Below are positions 43,730-52,726 of a stretch of DNA of 64,000 bases, in pieces (position 1 is the stretch's first letter; each line of letters starts with the position of its first letter). The stretch is taken from positions 124,001 through 188,000 of the forward strand of contig NZ_CADFGE010000014.1 of the NCBI RefSeq assembly GCF_902833645.1, written 5' to 3'. The notes beneath the pieces were generated by a model. That model saw only the letters and a list, made by a program, of their open reading frames with translations, did not search any database and had not been told where the DNA came from. The translations under genes and the position numbers were made by a program. The DNA is from Paraburkholderia fungorum. Lineage in GTDB: Bacteria > Pseudomonadota > Gammaproteobacteria > Burkholderiales > Burkholderiaceae.

Positions 43730-44515
43730 ATGACGCCTGCATCCACTCTCTCCGAACCGCTCGACGAGCGAAAATTTGTCGTCGCCCTCGCTCGTGGTCT
43801 GGACTTGCTGCGCGCGTTCAAGCCGGGCGACACGATGCTCGGTAATCGCGATTTCGTCGAACGCACGGGTTTGCCGAAGGCGACCGTCAACCGTTTGACC
43901 TACACGCTGACCATGCTCGGCTATCTGCGGTTCGACGAAACCCTGGGTAAATATGCGCTCGACGCCGGCGTGCTGTCGCTAGGTTTCGCGCTGCTCTCGG
44001 GTACCGACACGCTCGAACTCGCGCGCCCGCACATGCGCACCTTCGCGCGCGAAGTGGGCGCGGCGGTGTCGCTCGGGTGCCGCGACGGTCTCGACATGAT
44101 TTATCTGGAGACGATCCGCAGCGAAACCGCATTGACGCTCGGACTCGCCTCCGGCTCGAAACTGTCGATGTTGACGAGTTCGATGGGGCGCGCGTATCTG
44201 GCGGTGCAGGCGCCGGACGTGCGCGTCGCATTGCTGGCCGAGCTCAAGAAAGCCGCCGGCAAGGAGGGCGCTGCATTGCTGGCGGATGCCGAAAAGGAAA
44301 TCGAGGCCTTCGCGCACGAGCGTTGCTGCTATTCGTTCCGCGCGTGGCATGACGACGTGAACGCGGTCGCGGTGCCGTTTCGCGAGCCACGAGAAGGCCG
44401 CTGGCTGGTGTTGAGTTGCAGCGGGCCGGCGTCGTCGATGGGGGAGGAGGTGTTTCGGGAAACCGTGGCGCCGCGTCTGAAGGCGCTGGCGCGCCGTCTG
44501 GGGGATACCGGTTGA
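43730..44515 (+). CDS. IclR family transcriptional regulator
   Basis: A 261-aa regulator. Its N-terminal winged helix (FVVALARGLDLLRAFKPGDT, then TGLPKATVNRLTYTLTMLGY) is followed by the IclR effector domain (EVGAAVSLGCRDGLDMIYLE, LTSSMGRAYLAVQ, CCYSFRAWHDDVNAVAVPFR). I use ATG 43730; a GTG four codons earlier is possible. It is divergent from gcdH with a palindrome overlapping its own promoter, so autoregulation plus control of gcdH is likely. The effector is unknown, possibly a glutaryl-CoA or aromatic acid intermediate. Confidence 0.9.
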   Translation: MTPASTLSEPLDERKFVVALARGLDLLRAFKPGDTMLGNRDFVERTGLPKATVNRLTYTLTMLGYLRFDETLGKYALDAGVLSLGFALLSGTDTLELARPHMRTFAREVGAAVSLGCRDGLDMIYLETIRSETALTLGLASGSKLSMLTSSMGRAYLAVQAPDVRVALLAELKKAAGKEGAALLADAEKEIEAFAHERCCYSFRAWHDDVNAVAVPFREPREGRWLVLSCSGPASSMGEEVFRETVAPRLKALARRLGDTG

Positions 44516-44576
44516 GCGCCGGCGGGCTCAACCCCGGCTGATCCGGACGAGCTCCGGTGAATCCCGGAGAACCGGG

Positions 44577-45410
44577 TCACACTGCCCGATCGTGATAATG
44601 CGCGGTGAACAACGGCCCTTGCACGAAGCGCACGTCGTACTGCTGCAGCGCGAGGAACTGCGGCTCATCGATCACCCGATTGAAGATCAACGGAACCCGC
44701 AGCCGGCTCGCATAGCCGACTAGCGGCTTCACCATTGCATCGCGCAACGCGATTGCCGCATCCATCTTGATGAAGTCGAGCCGCGCCGTTTCCGAGACCG
44801 ACAGAATCTGCCCCGCGTTCGACAGATTCCCCGCCACCTTGAAGCCGTAGCGCTGATAGCTCGTGGTCAGATAACCAAGGAACGTCTTATGCGCGACCGC
44901 TGCGGCGGGCAGTTCGATCACCACGCGCGACGGGTTCAGCCCGAACGACAGCAGCACACTCGAGAAATGCCGTCCGTGGTCGTACTTGACGCTCTTGAGC
45001 AGGCGCTCGTGCACCCGCAGAAACAACAGCCCGTGCCGCTGCGCGCCGAAGAAATTGATCGCGTGCAGTGCGCGTGACATGCGGTCGAGCGCGACCAGTT
45101 GCTGATCGTCGGCGATCCGGTCGAAGGGATCGAAAGCATCGAAGGCCGCGCCGTCGAGACGTTGCGTGACCGCCTGAAAGCCGAGTTCATCGCCGAAACG
45201 ATCCACGCCTTCGGCACCCGACGTCAGCGACTGCGCCAACGCATGCACGCTGATATCGAAGATCGGCTCATAGGCACTGGCAAGCTCGACGCCGTCGAAC
45301 CGCGCCAGCGCGATCTCGCTATGCACGCCCGTTCCCATCACCAGATGTTCGCCGAGAAAGGGGTGCTCGGCGGCGCGGGCAATCAGGTTGGGGATGGTCG
45401 GCGGAATCAT
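44577..45410 (-). CDS. Degenerate EAL-domain protein
   Basis: A 277-aa protein following the EAL phosphodiesterase fold but with the catalytic residues lost. Equivalent segments are ASAYEPIFDIS (for YQPI), LFLRVHERLLKSVK, VVIELPAAAV (for lElTE), FKVAGNLSNAG (for DDFGtG; both Asp missing), LDFIKMDAAIA (for KiD) and LRVPLIFNRVIDEPQFLALQ (for AEGVE; Glu missing), ending VRFVQGPLFTAHY. The EAL triad itself is absent. It is therefore unlikely to hydrolyse c-di-GMP; it may bind it or act through proteins, as in YuxH-like EAL proteins. ATG 45410 was chosen at the end of Arg-rich noncoding-looking sequence. Confidence 0.75.
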   Translation of the reverse strand: MIPPTIPNLIARAAEHPFLGEHLVMGTGVHSEIALARFDGVELASAYEPIFDISVHALAQSLTSGAEGVDRFGDELGFQAVTQRLDGAAFDAFDPFDRIADDQQLVALDRMSRALHAINFFGAQRHGLLFLRVHERLLKSVKYDHGRHFSSVLLSFGLNPSRVVIELPAAAVAHKTFLGYLTTSYQRYGFKVAGNLSNAGQILSVSETARLDFIKMDAAIALRDAMVKPLVGYASRLRVPLIFNRVIDEPQFLALQQYDVRFVQGPLFTAHYHDRAV

Positions 45411-45756
45411 GTAGGCGAATGGATGGAGATAGGTGCGCACTGGGCGCCCGGCAACACGACGCGGTTGCCGCATCCATTGATGGTAGCAGTCCGCGCCGCG
45501 CGCACTTGAACAAAATGCTCATAACGTTATCGGTCGAGCGCCTGTCAGCACGGGCTGCCGGCGTGTTCACCGCAAGCATTCAGGGTATACGTTAATTTCA
45601 CTATTCGTAATTGGTTTTACTATACGTAAATCTCTGCGCGGCAGCGCAGCGTGGTGGCGTCTGCGCTTTCTTTGCGGGAAAGGCGCCCGCCTGTGCGGAC
45701 CATCGCCTGGTGCGCACCGCGAATCAGCAATCCAGTCAGGACGAGGGGACGACCTA
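45411..45756 (+). promoter_or_regulatory. Promoter region of the AAHS transporter with repeated AT-rich boxes
   Basis: The 346-bp divergent gap has no gene. An AT-rich patch holds three related boxes, TATACGTTA (45587-45595), TATTCGTAA (45602-45610) and TATACGTAA (45621-45629). The last two lie in a 19-bp-spaced direct repeat TTT(C/T)ACTAT(T/A)CGTAA. The second repeat is also an inverted repeat TTTAC-N5-GTAAA (45616-45630). It is a probable regulator site for the transporter/hmgA genes. Confidence 0.55.
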
Positions 45757-47100
45757 ATGAGCGCCAAACCGGCCGCAGCCGCCGCCAATGTCATCGAAGT
45801 CGAGCGCGTGCTCGGCGAATCGCATCACCCCGCATTTCAATTGATGCTGCTCGCGCTATGCGGTCTGTGTCTCGTGATCGACGGCTTTGACGCGCAGGCG
45901 ATGGGCTACGTCGCGCCAAGCGTGATCGGCGAATGGCATGTTTCCAAGGCGGCGCTCGGGCCAGTGTTCAGCGCCAGTCTGTTCGGCATGCTGCTGGGCG
46001 CGCTGGGCTTGTCGGTGCTGGCTGACCGGATTGGCCGGCGGCCGGTTCTGATCGGCGCAACGTTCTTCTTCGCGCTGTCGATGCTGGCCACGCCCTTCGC
46101 CACGACGATCCCCGTCTTGATCACGCTGCGCTTCATCACCGGGCTTGGCCTCGGCTGCATCATGCCGAACGCGATGGCGCTGGTCGGCGAGTTCTCCACG
46201 CCCGCGCATCGCGTCAAGCGCATGATGCTGGTGTCGTGTGGTTTTACGCTGGGCGCGGCGCTCGGCGGCTTCATCAGTGCCGCGCTGATTCCCGCGTACG
46301 GCTGGCGCGCGGTGTTCTGGGTAGGCGGCGCGGTGCCCTTGCTGCTCGCGTTCGCGATGCTGGCGGCGTTGCCGGAGTCGTTGCAATTCCTCGTTCTCAA
46401 AGGACGCAGCGATCGCGCGTTACGCTGGCTCGCCAGGTTCGATCCGACGTTGCCGATCGATGCGAACACGCGTGTCGTCGTGCGTGAGAAGGGCAACGGC
46501 GGCGCGCCGGTTGCCGAGCTGTTCCGTGCGGGACGGGGTGCTGTCACACTGATTCTGTGGGCGATCAGTTTCATGAACCTGATCGATCTTTATTTCCTGT
46601 CGAACTGGCTGCCCACCGTGATGCGCGACGCCGGCTACTCGCCGGGCACGGCGGTGATCGTCGGCACCGTGCTGCAAACCGGCGGCGTGGTCGGCACTTT
46701 GCTGCTTGGCTGGTTCATCGAGCGCTTTGGTTTTGTGCGCGTACTGTTTGTGTGTTTCGCGGGCGCGGCGCTGGCCGTCGGCACCATCGGTACGGTGGCG
46801 CATGCGTTGCCGTGGCTGCTGCTTGTCGTGTTCGTGGGCGGCTTCTGCGTGGTTGGCGGCCAACCTGCGGTCAACGCGTTGGCCGGCCACTTTTATCCGA
46901 CCGCGTTGCGTTCCACCGGCATCGGCCGCATCGGCTCGGTGATCGGGCCGCTGGTCGGCGGACAATTGATTGCACTGAACTGGTCGAACGAATCGCTGTT
47001 TCACGCGGCTGCGCTGCCGGTGCTGTGCTCCGCGCTGCTGGTGATCGCACTGGCCGCGGCGACACGGCAACGCAGTCCATCCGAACCGCGCACGGCCTGA
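45757..47100 (+). CDS. Aromatic acid:H+ symporter family MFS transporter
   Basis: A 447-aa, 12-helix MFS protein of the AAHS type (PcaK/BenK/MhpT relatives). It has the DGFD motif in CLVIDGFDAQAMGYVAPSVI, the A-like motif SVLADRIGRRPVLIGATFFF, LRFITGLGLGCIMPNAMALV, and a long central loop after ALPESLQFLVLKGRSDRALR. It lies 47 bp upstream of hmgA on the same strand, so it probably imports an aromatic acid feeding homogentisate (homogentisate, hydroxyphenylacetate or similar). The substrate is inferred from context only. Confidence 0.88.
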   Translation: MSAKPAAAAANVIEVERVLGESHHPAFQLMLLALCGLCLVIDGFDAQAMGYVAPSVIGEWHVSKAALGPVFSASLFGMLLGALGLSVLADRIGRRPVLIGATFFFALSMLATPFATTIPVLITLRFITGLGLGCIMPNAMALVGEFSTPAHRVKRMMLVSCGFTLGAALGGFISAALIPAYGWRAVFWVGGAVPLLLAFAMLAALPESLQFLVLKGRSDRALRWLARFDPTLPIDANTRVVVREKGNGGAPVAELFRAGRGAVTLILWAISFMNLIDLYFLSNWLPTVMRDAGYSPGTAVIVGTVLQTGGVVGTLLLGWFIERFGFVRVLFVCFAGAALAVGTIGTVAHALPWLLLVVFVGGFCVVGGQPAVNALAGHFYPTALRSTGIGRIGSVIGPLVGGQLIALNWSNESLFHAAALPVLCSALLVIALAAATRQRSPSEPRTA

Positions 47101-47147
47101 GATAAACCGCTCACGCCGGCCGATCGAGTATCAACGGAGAACCTTGC

Positions 47148-48494
47148 ATGGAAACCTCAACCCGTACACCGAACACCGCCAGTTCGCGGCTCGAGATCGA
47201 GCCGGGCTATCAGTCGGGATTCGCTAACGAATTCGCTTCGGAGGCTTTGCCGGGCGCGTTGCCCGAAGGCCGCAATTCGCCGCAGCGTGCGGCCTATGGC
47301 TTGTACGCGGAGCAGTTGTCGGGCACCGCGTTCACGGCGCCGCGCGGACACAATCGCCGTTCGTGGCTGTACCGGATTCGTCCGGCGGCCGTTCACAAGC
47401 CGTTCACGCAACTGCCGTCGGAACGGCTCGTCGCCAACTTCGCCGAAGTGCCGCCTACACCGCCCAACCAGTTGCGCTGGGATGCGTTGCCCATGCCCAC
47501 CGAGCCGACCGATTTCATCGACGGTTGGGTGACGATGGCAGGCAACGGTTCGGCCGAAGCGATGAACGGCTGCGCGATCCACCTGTACGCCGCGAATCGC
47601 TCGATGCAGGACCGCTTCTTCTACAACGCCGACGGCGAGTTGCTGATCGTGCCGCAGGAAGGCCGCCTGCATATCGCCACGGAAATGGGCCAACTCGATG
47701 TCGAGCCGTTCGAAATCGCCGTGATCCCGCGCGGTGTGCGCTTCGCGGTGAGCCTGCCGGATGGCGCGGCGCGCGGCTACATCTGCGAGAACTTCGGCGC
47801 GTTGCTGCGTCTGCCGGACCTCGGCCCGATCGGTTCGAACGGCCTTGCCAATCCGCGTGATTTCCTCACGCCGCATGCCGCGTATGAAGACCGCGAAGGC
47901 GATTTCGAACTCGTCGCCAAGATGAACGGCAATCTGTGGCGCGCGGACATCGGCCATTCACCGCTCGATGTAGTGGCGTGGCACGGCAACTACGCGCCGT
48001 ACAAATACGACCTGCGCCGCTTCAACACGATCGGTTCGATCAGCTTCGACCATCCGGACCCGTCGATCTTTCTGGTGCTGCAGTCGCAAAGCGATACGCC
48101 GGGCGTCGATACGATCGACTTCGTGATTTTCCCGCCGCGCTGGCTCGCGGCCGAAGATACGTTCCGCCCGCCCTGGTTCCATCGCAACGTGGCGAGCGAA
48201 TTCATGGGCCTCGTGCACGGCGTGTACGACGCGAAGGCCGAGGGTTTCGTGCCGGGCGGCGCGAGTCTGCACAACTGCATGTCGGGTCATGGACCGGACG
48301 CGGACACCTTCGAGAAAGCGTCGCACAGCGATACGTCCACGCCGAAGAAGGTCGGCGACACGATGGCCTTCATGTTCGAAACGCGCACCCTGATCAAGCC
48401 GACCCGTTTCGCGCTCGAAACGGCGCAACTGCAGGCGCATTACTACGAGTGCTGGCAAGGTCTCAAGAAACACTTCAACCCGGAGCAACGATGA
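47148..48494 (+). CDS. hmgA: Homogentisate 1,2-dioxygenase
   Basis: HmgA opens the ring of homogentisate to maleylacetoacetate with Fe(II) and O2, in tyrosine and phenylalanine catabolism. The 448-aa product contains GYQSGFANEFASEALPGALP, LYAEQLSGTAFTAPRGHNRR, VIPRGVRFAVSLPDG and the iron-site region PPWFHRNVASEFMGLVHGVY (His and Glu ligands), followed by GASLHNCMSGHGPDADTFEK. A GGAGA site precedes the ATG. The stop overlaps the fahA start by 4 bp. Confidence 0.97.
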   Translation: METSTRTPNTASSRLEIEPGYQSGFANEFASEALPGALPEGRNSPQRAAYGLYAEQLSGTAFTAPRGHNRRSWLYRIRPAAVHKPFTQLPSERLVANFAEVPPTPPNQLRWDALPMPTEPTDFIDGWVTMAGNGSAEAMNGCAIHLYAANRSMQDRFFYNADGELLIVPQEGRLHIATEMGQLDVEPFEIAVIPRGVRFAVSLPDGAARGYICENFGALLRLPDLGPIGSNGLANPRDFLTPHAAYEDREGDFELVAKMNGNLWRADIGHSPLDVVAWHGNYAPYKYDLRRFNTIGSISFDHPDPSIFLVLQSQSDTPGVDTIDFVIFPPRWLAAEDTFRPPWFHRNVASEFMGLVHGVYDAKAEGFVPGGASLHNCMSGHGPDADTFEKASHSDTSTPKKVGDTMAFMFETRTLIKPTRFALETAQLQAHYYECWQGLKKHFNPEQR

Positions 48495-49819
48495 ACGCAT
48501 TGAGCGATCTTCAGGCGACGCTCGATCCGTCGCGCAAGAGCTGGGTCGAGTCGGCTAACGACCCGACCAACGATTTTTCGATCCAGAACCTGCCGTTCGG
48601 CATTTTCAGCGACAAGGCCAACCCCGCGCGGCGCGTGGGTGTGGCGATCGGCGACCAGATCGTCGATCTGAGCGTGCTCAAATCGGCCGGCTTGCTCAAG
48701 CTTCCGGTCGCCTCGGCCGATCAATTCATTGCGCTGAAGGATCGGGCGTTCGAGCAGGACACCCTCAACGATTTCATCTCGCTTGGCCGCGATGCATGGC
48801 GCAGCGTGCGCATCCAGTTGAGCAGTCTGCTGGCGCGCGACACCGCGACCTTGCGCGACGATGCCGCCTTGCGCTCAAAAGCCCTGGTGCGCGAGGCCGA
48901 TGCGCAACTGCACCTGCCGGTGCAGATTCCCGGCTACACCGATTTCTATTCGTCGAAGGAGCACGCGACCAATGTGGGCTCGATGTTCCGCGATCCCAAG
49001 AATGCGCTGTTGCCTAACTGGTCGGAGATGCCGATCGGCTACAACGGACGCGCGTCGTCGGTGGTGGTAAGCGGCACGCCGGTGCGGCGGCCCAACGGTC
49101 AGTTGAAACTGCCGGATCAGGAACGTCCGGTGTTCGGCGCGTGCCGCAAGCTGGATATCGAACTGGAGACTGGTTTCGTGATCGGCAGCGGCAATACGCT
49201 GGGCGAGCCGATTGCCTGCGCCGATGCCGAAGCGCACATCTTCGGCATGGTGCTGTTGAACGACTGGAGCGCGCGCGATATCCAGCAATGGGAATACGTG
49301 CCGCTCGGCCCGTTCAACTCGAAGACGTTCGCGACGACGATCTCGCCGTGGATCGTGACGCTCGACGCGCTCGAACCGTTCCGCGTCGAGCAGCCGGTGC
49401 AGGAGCCGCAACCGTTGGCATACCTGCGCCACGACGGCAAGCACGCGTTCGACATCTCACTGGAAGTGACGCTGCGGCCGCAAACCGCAAAGCAGGCCAC
49501 CACGATCTCGCGGACCAACTTCAAGCACATGTACTGGACGATGGCGCAACAGCTCGCGCATCACACGGTGTCGGGCTGCAACACGCGGGTCGGCGATCTG
49601 ATGGGCTCCGGCACGATCAGCGGCCCCACTACGGATTCATGCGGCAGCCTGCTCGAATCCACCTGGAACGGCAAGAATCCGCTGGAACTGAAGGAAGGCG
49701 GCACGCGAGGCTTTATCGAAGACGGCGACGAGCTGACGCTTGCCGGTTGGTGTCAGGGCGATGGCTACCGTGTCGGCTTCGGGACTTGCGTTGGAGAAAT
49801 TCTGCCGGCGTTGAAATAA
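48491..49819 (+). CDS. fahA: Fumarylacetoacetase
   Basis: This enzyme cleaves fumarylacetoacetate to fumarate and acetoacetate, the last step after HmgA and maleylacetoacetate isomerase. The 442-aa product starts MNALSDLQATLDPSRKSWVE. It has NLPFGIFSDKANPARRVGVA, the metal-site segments YTDFYSSKEHATNVGSMFRD and ELETGFVIGSGNTLGEPIAC, LNDWSARDIQQWEYVPLGPF and GSGTISGPTTDSCGSLLEST. The ATG overlaps the hmgA stop, and the longer in-frame extension upstream is antisense-like noise. No isomerase (maiA) gene is present in the window. Confidence 0.97.
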   Translation: MNALSDLQATLDPSRKSWVESANDPTNDFSIQNLPFGIFSDKANPARRVGVAIGDQIVDLSVLKSAGLLKLPVASADQFIALKDRAFEQDTLNDFISLGRDAWRSVRIQLSSLLARDTATLRDDAALRSKALVREADAQLHLPVQIPGYTDFYSSKEHATNVGSMFRDPKNALLPNWSEMPIGYNGRASSVVVSGTPVRRPNGQLKLPDQERPVFGACRKLDIELETGFVIGSGNTLGEPIACADAEAHIFGMVLLNDWSARDIQQWEYVPLGPFNSKTFATTISPWIVTLDALEPFRVEQPVQEPQPLAYLRHDGKHAFDISLEVTLRPQTAKQATTISRTNFKHMYWTMAQQLAHHTVSGCNTRVGDLMGSGTISGPTTDSCGSLLESTWNGKNPLELKEGGTRGFIEDGDELTLAGWCQGDGYRVGFGTCVGEILPALK

Positions 49820-49872
49820 CGCGGAAGAAGCGCGGAAGAAGCGCGGAACAAGCGCGGCACGAAGCGCAATGC

Positions 49873-49905
49873 AAAACGGGGAGGCCATCGCGGCTTCCCC
49901 GTTTT
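49873..49905 (+). terminator. Intrinsic terminator after hmgA-fahA
   Basis: AAAACGGGGAGGCC (49873-49886), loop ATCGC, GGCTTCCCCGTTTT (49892-49905), with one G-U pair: 14 bp ending in TTTT, symmetric enough to serve the convergent MFS gene too. Just upstream, at 49821-49866, GCGCGGAAGAA-like sequence repeats about four times. Confidence 0.9.
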
Positions 49906-49970
49906 GCCTACCGGCTCCGGCATGGGCAACAGAGTATCCGCGTTAGCATCAGCACCGCGGCCGCAGCCGC

Positions 49971-50004
49971 ACCGTCAGCCACACCGTCAGCCACACCGTC
50001 AGCC
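49971..50004. repeat. 12-bp tandem repeat across the MFS stop codon
   Basis: ACCGTCAGCCAC is repeated almost three times (49971, 49983, 49995). Because 12 bp is four codons, the reverse-strand gene meets the same in-frame TGA three times in succession. Confidence 0.9.
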
Positions 50005-51159
50005 GATCGCTCCCGCCGGCGCGCGCCGCCTTTCCCACCACGCAGCAACGAGAAACGCGAGCGCCGCGGCAAGCAGCACGCCGACCATCGCATCATTGCC
50101 GACCCCCTTCATCAATGCGCCGGCCACCAGCGGACCACCGAAACTGGCGGCGCTCCATGACGCGCCCATCAGTGAACTCGCTGACACCAGCGCGACGCCG
50201 CGGAAACGCTCGCCGCACGCAACCAGCGACAGCGTATAGACCGCACCAGCCGCCGCACCGAGCACATATAGCAGAGGCCAGCACAGCCACGGTGACTGAA
50301 TCGCCCAGGGCAGCAACGGCAGCAGCACCACCACGATCACACCGCAGCCGATATGCACGCGTTCGCGGCCAAGCCGGTCGGCGAGCCAGCCGATCGGATA
50401 CTGCAGTGTCGTGTCGCCGAGCAGCAGGGCCGAGGCGAACAGCACGGCCACTTCGCTCGTGATGCCATGCGACATGGCGAAGAGCGGCAGCAGCGACAGC
50501 GCGATCGTGTCGAACAGCGCGAAGAAGCCCGTGCCGATCACAAGCGCCGGCATTTGCGGCAGCACGTGGCGCCAACTGCCGTGCGCTGCGTGTTCATCCT
50601 CGGACGCGTGCGGTGTTTTGCGGATACTGGCGAGCGTCGGCAAGGCGAGCAGGAAGATCGCGCCGCACATCAGGAAACGCCCGTGCATGAAATCGGCGAT
50701 CTGGCTCACCAGGACCGGGCCCGACATCTGGAATAGGGTGAAGGTGGTCGCGTAGATCGCGATGACCCGGCCGCGGGTGGCGTCGTCGGCGAGCTGGTTG
50801 ACCCATGCTTCGCTGATCGTGAAGAGCAGCATCAGCGCCGCGCCGCAGAGCACGCGCAACACCGCCCATAACCATAGGTTCGAGGTGAATTGCATCAGCG
50901 CGGTGGCGAGCGCGACGGTCAGCACCGCGCCGACGATTACCTGGCGGCCGCCAAAGCGCGCCGCGACCCAAGCGGCCAGCGGCACGACGATCAGACCACC
51001 GCCGGCTTGCGCGGCGGTCAACAGGCCGACCACGTCGGTGCCATAGCCTGCCTGCGTCAGCGCGAGGGCGGTGAGCGGAAGCGTGGCGCCGCTGCCGAGT
51101 CCGACGACGGCGACACTCAGGATCAGTGCGAGGAAATCGCGTGTGAAGATGACTTTCAT
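49999..51159 (-). CDS. MFS transporter, YcaD-like
   Basis: A 386-aa, 12-helix inner-membrane protein. It begins MKVIFTRDFLALILSVAVVG with GSGATLPLTALALTQAGYGT, then LRVLCGAALMLLFTISEAWV, NQLADDATRGRVIAIYATTF and QYPIGWLADRLGRERVHIGC (A-like motif). The ISEAWVNQLA segment is characteristic of the YcaD/UPF0226-type MFS group. Substrate unknown. Its C-terminus runs into a 12-bp tandem repeat containing three successive in-frame stops. It is convergent with fahA. Confidence 0.85.
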   Translation of the reverse strand: MKVIFTRDFLALILSVAVVGLGSGATLPLTALALTQAGYGTDVVGLLTAAQAGGGLIVVPLAAWVAARFGGRQVIVGAVLTVALATALMQFTSNLWLWAVLRVLCGAALMLLFTISEAWVNQLADDATRGRVIAIYATTFTLFQMSGPVLVSQIADFMHGRFLMCGAIFLLALPTLASIRKTPHASEDEHAAHGSWRHVLPQMPALVIGTGFFALFDTIALSLLPLFAMSHGITSEVAVLFASALLLGDTTLQYPIGWLADRLGRERVHIGCGVIVVVLLPLLPWAIQSPWLCWPLLYVLGAAAGAVYTLSLVACGERFRGVALVSASSLMGASWSAASFGGPLVAGALMKGVGNDAMVGVLLAAALAFLVAAWWERRRAPAGAIG

Positions 51160-51316
51160 CGGCCGAGATGCTACTACGGCCTCAAGTCATTCGTCCTTTG
51201 CACCTTCGTGCGGAGTGGGTAAGAACGGTAGTTAGCGCATACGAGGTGGGCGCCTCGCCGCTAGCATGCCGCGGCGCCGTCAATCTGCCGCCAATCAACC
51301 ACCATTCAACCACCAA

Positions 51317-52483
51317 TCAGCCGGCTACCGCCATCCGTTGCGCGCGCCGGTCGATCGACACCGACCACAGCGTCAGCGCCAGTGCACCGATCGAGGTCGC
51401 CACGCCGACCCACGGCAGCGTGGTAAGCGGCGCGCCCGCGCCGATCGCCATGCCGCCGAGCCACGCGCCGGTTGCATTGCCGAGGTTGAACGCGCCTTGA
51501 TTGAGAGTCGACGCCAGATTCGGCGCATGGCTTGCGCGGTCGACGATCAGCATTTGCAGCGGCGGCACGATCGCGAAAGCCAGAACACCCCACACGAAGA
51601 TAGTGATCATGGCCGGAATCTGCGCATGCATCGTGCCGGCGAAAATGGTCAGGATCACGACGATTGCCAGCAGAAACGCGACCAGCGAGGGCATCAGCCG
51701 CCAGTCCGCGAGCTTGCCGCCGAGCGTGCTGCCCACCGTCAAGCCGAGGCCGAACAGCAACAGCACGAAGGTGACCGCGTGCGGCGTGAAACCGCTCACG
51801 TCTTCGAGAATCGGCGTGATGTAGGTGAAGGTGGAAAACAGGCTGGCCGACGCGAGCACGCTGATGCCGAGCACCATCAGCACTTGCGGGTTTTTCAGCA
51901 CGCTGAATTCGCGCACAAGGCTTGCCTTCTGCATCTCGATTCTGGCCGGCAGGCAAACCGCGAGCGCCAGCGCGGCAAGAATACCGATACCGGTGACCGC
52001 CCAGAAGGTCGCGCGCCAGCCCACTGCCTGCCCGAGCGCGGTGCCGAGCGGCACGCCGAGCACATTGGCGAGCGTCAGGCCCGTGAACATCAGCGCGATG
52101 GCTTGCGCGCGGCGGTTCGGCGCAACCAGACCGGCCGCGACCACCGACCCGATGCCGAAGAACGCGCCATGGCAGAACGCCGTGACGATGCGCGCGGCCA
52201 TCAGCACCGCATAGCTAGGCGCGATCGCGCACAGCAGGTTGCCGACGATAAAGACCCCGATCAGGCTCATCAACGCTTTCTTGCGCGGCATATTGGCCAC
52301 GGCGATCGCGACAATCGGTGCGCCGATGGTGACGCCGAGCGCATAGGCCGACACCAGCATGCCGGCGGCGGGAATCGATACGGACAGGTCGCGGGCAACA
52401 TCGGGCAGTAGCCCCATGATCACGAATTCAGTGGTACCGATTCCAAAGGCAGCAACGGCAAGGGCGAGCAGGGGTAAAGGCAT
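51317..52483 (-). CDS. MFS transporter, DHA1 family (AraJ/YdeA-like)
   Basis: A 388-aa, 12-helix drug/sugar efflux-type transporter starting MPLPLLALAVAAFGIGTTEF, with VIMGLLPDVARDLSVSIPAA, LVSAYALGVTIGAPIVAIAV and NMPRKKALMSLIGVFIVGNL. This is the typical AraJ/YdeA/PbuE N-terminus. I chose ATG 52483 because the family starts with this G-T-T-E-F helix; the 27-codon extension upstream is not conserved-looking. The 243 bp upstream of it (52484-52726) hold no gene. Substrate not predictable. Confidence 0.88.
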   Translation of the reverse strand: MPLPLLALAVAAFGIGTTEFVIMGLLPDVARDLSVSIPAAGMLVSAYALGVTIGAPIVAIAVANMPRKKALMSLIGVFIVGNLLCAIAPSYAVLMAARIVTAFCHGAFFGIGSVVAAGLVAPNRRAQAIALMFTGLTLANVLGVPLGTALGQAVGWRATFWAVTGIGILAALALAVCLPARIEMQKASLVREFSVLKNPQVLMVLGISVLASASLFSTFTYITPILEDVSGFTPHAVTFVLLLFGLGLTVGSTLGGKLADWRLMPSLVAFLLAIVVILTIFAGTMHAQIPAMITIFVWGVLAFAIVPPLQMLIVDRASHAPNLASTLNQGAFNLGNATGAWLGGMAIGAGAPLTTLPWVGVATSIGALALTLWSVSIDRRAQRMAVAG

Positions 52484-52726
52484 GGGTGACGGAGCGTGAA
52501 TCGGCGCGACGGGAAGCGTCGCGCGGCAGGCGCGCATTTTTCGGGGCGAGAACGCATGCGCCATGCAAGGGGAAAACAGTAGGGGATTCTACCTAAGTCA
52601 AAACAGCCTTGCTGAGCGTCAAGCCAGTTGTTGTTTTTTTCTGAAGCTGGCTTCGAGAGCGGATTTGAAATGCGCGTGGCGTGGGCGTTGCATGTGTTTG
52701 AGATGCGGCAGCACAATAACGCAGTT

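Noticed and set aside
45856..46574. Reverse frames within the AAHS transporter gene
   Set aside because: They are shadows of a membrane protein gene: Gln/Arg/His-rich translations without hydrophobic or domain structure.
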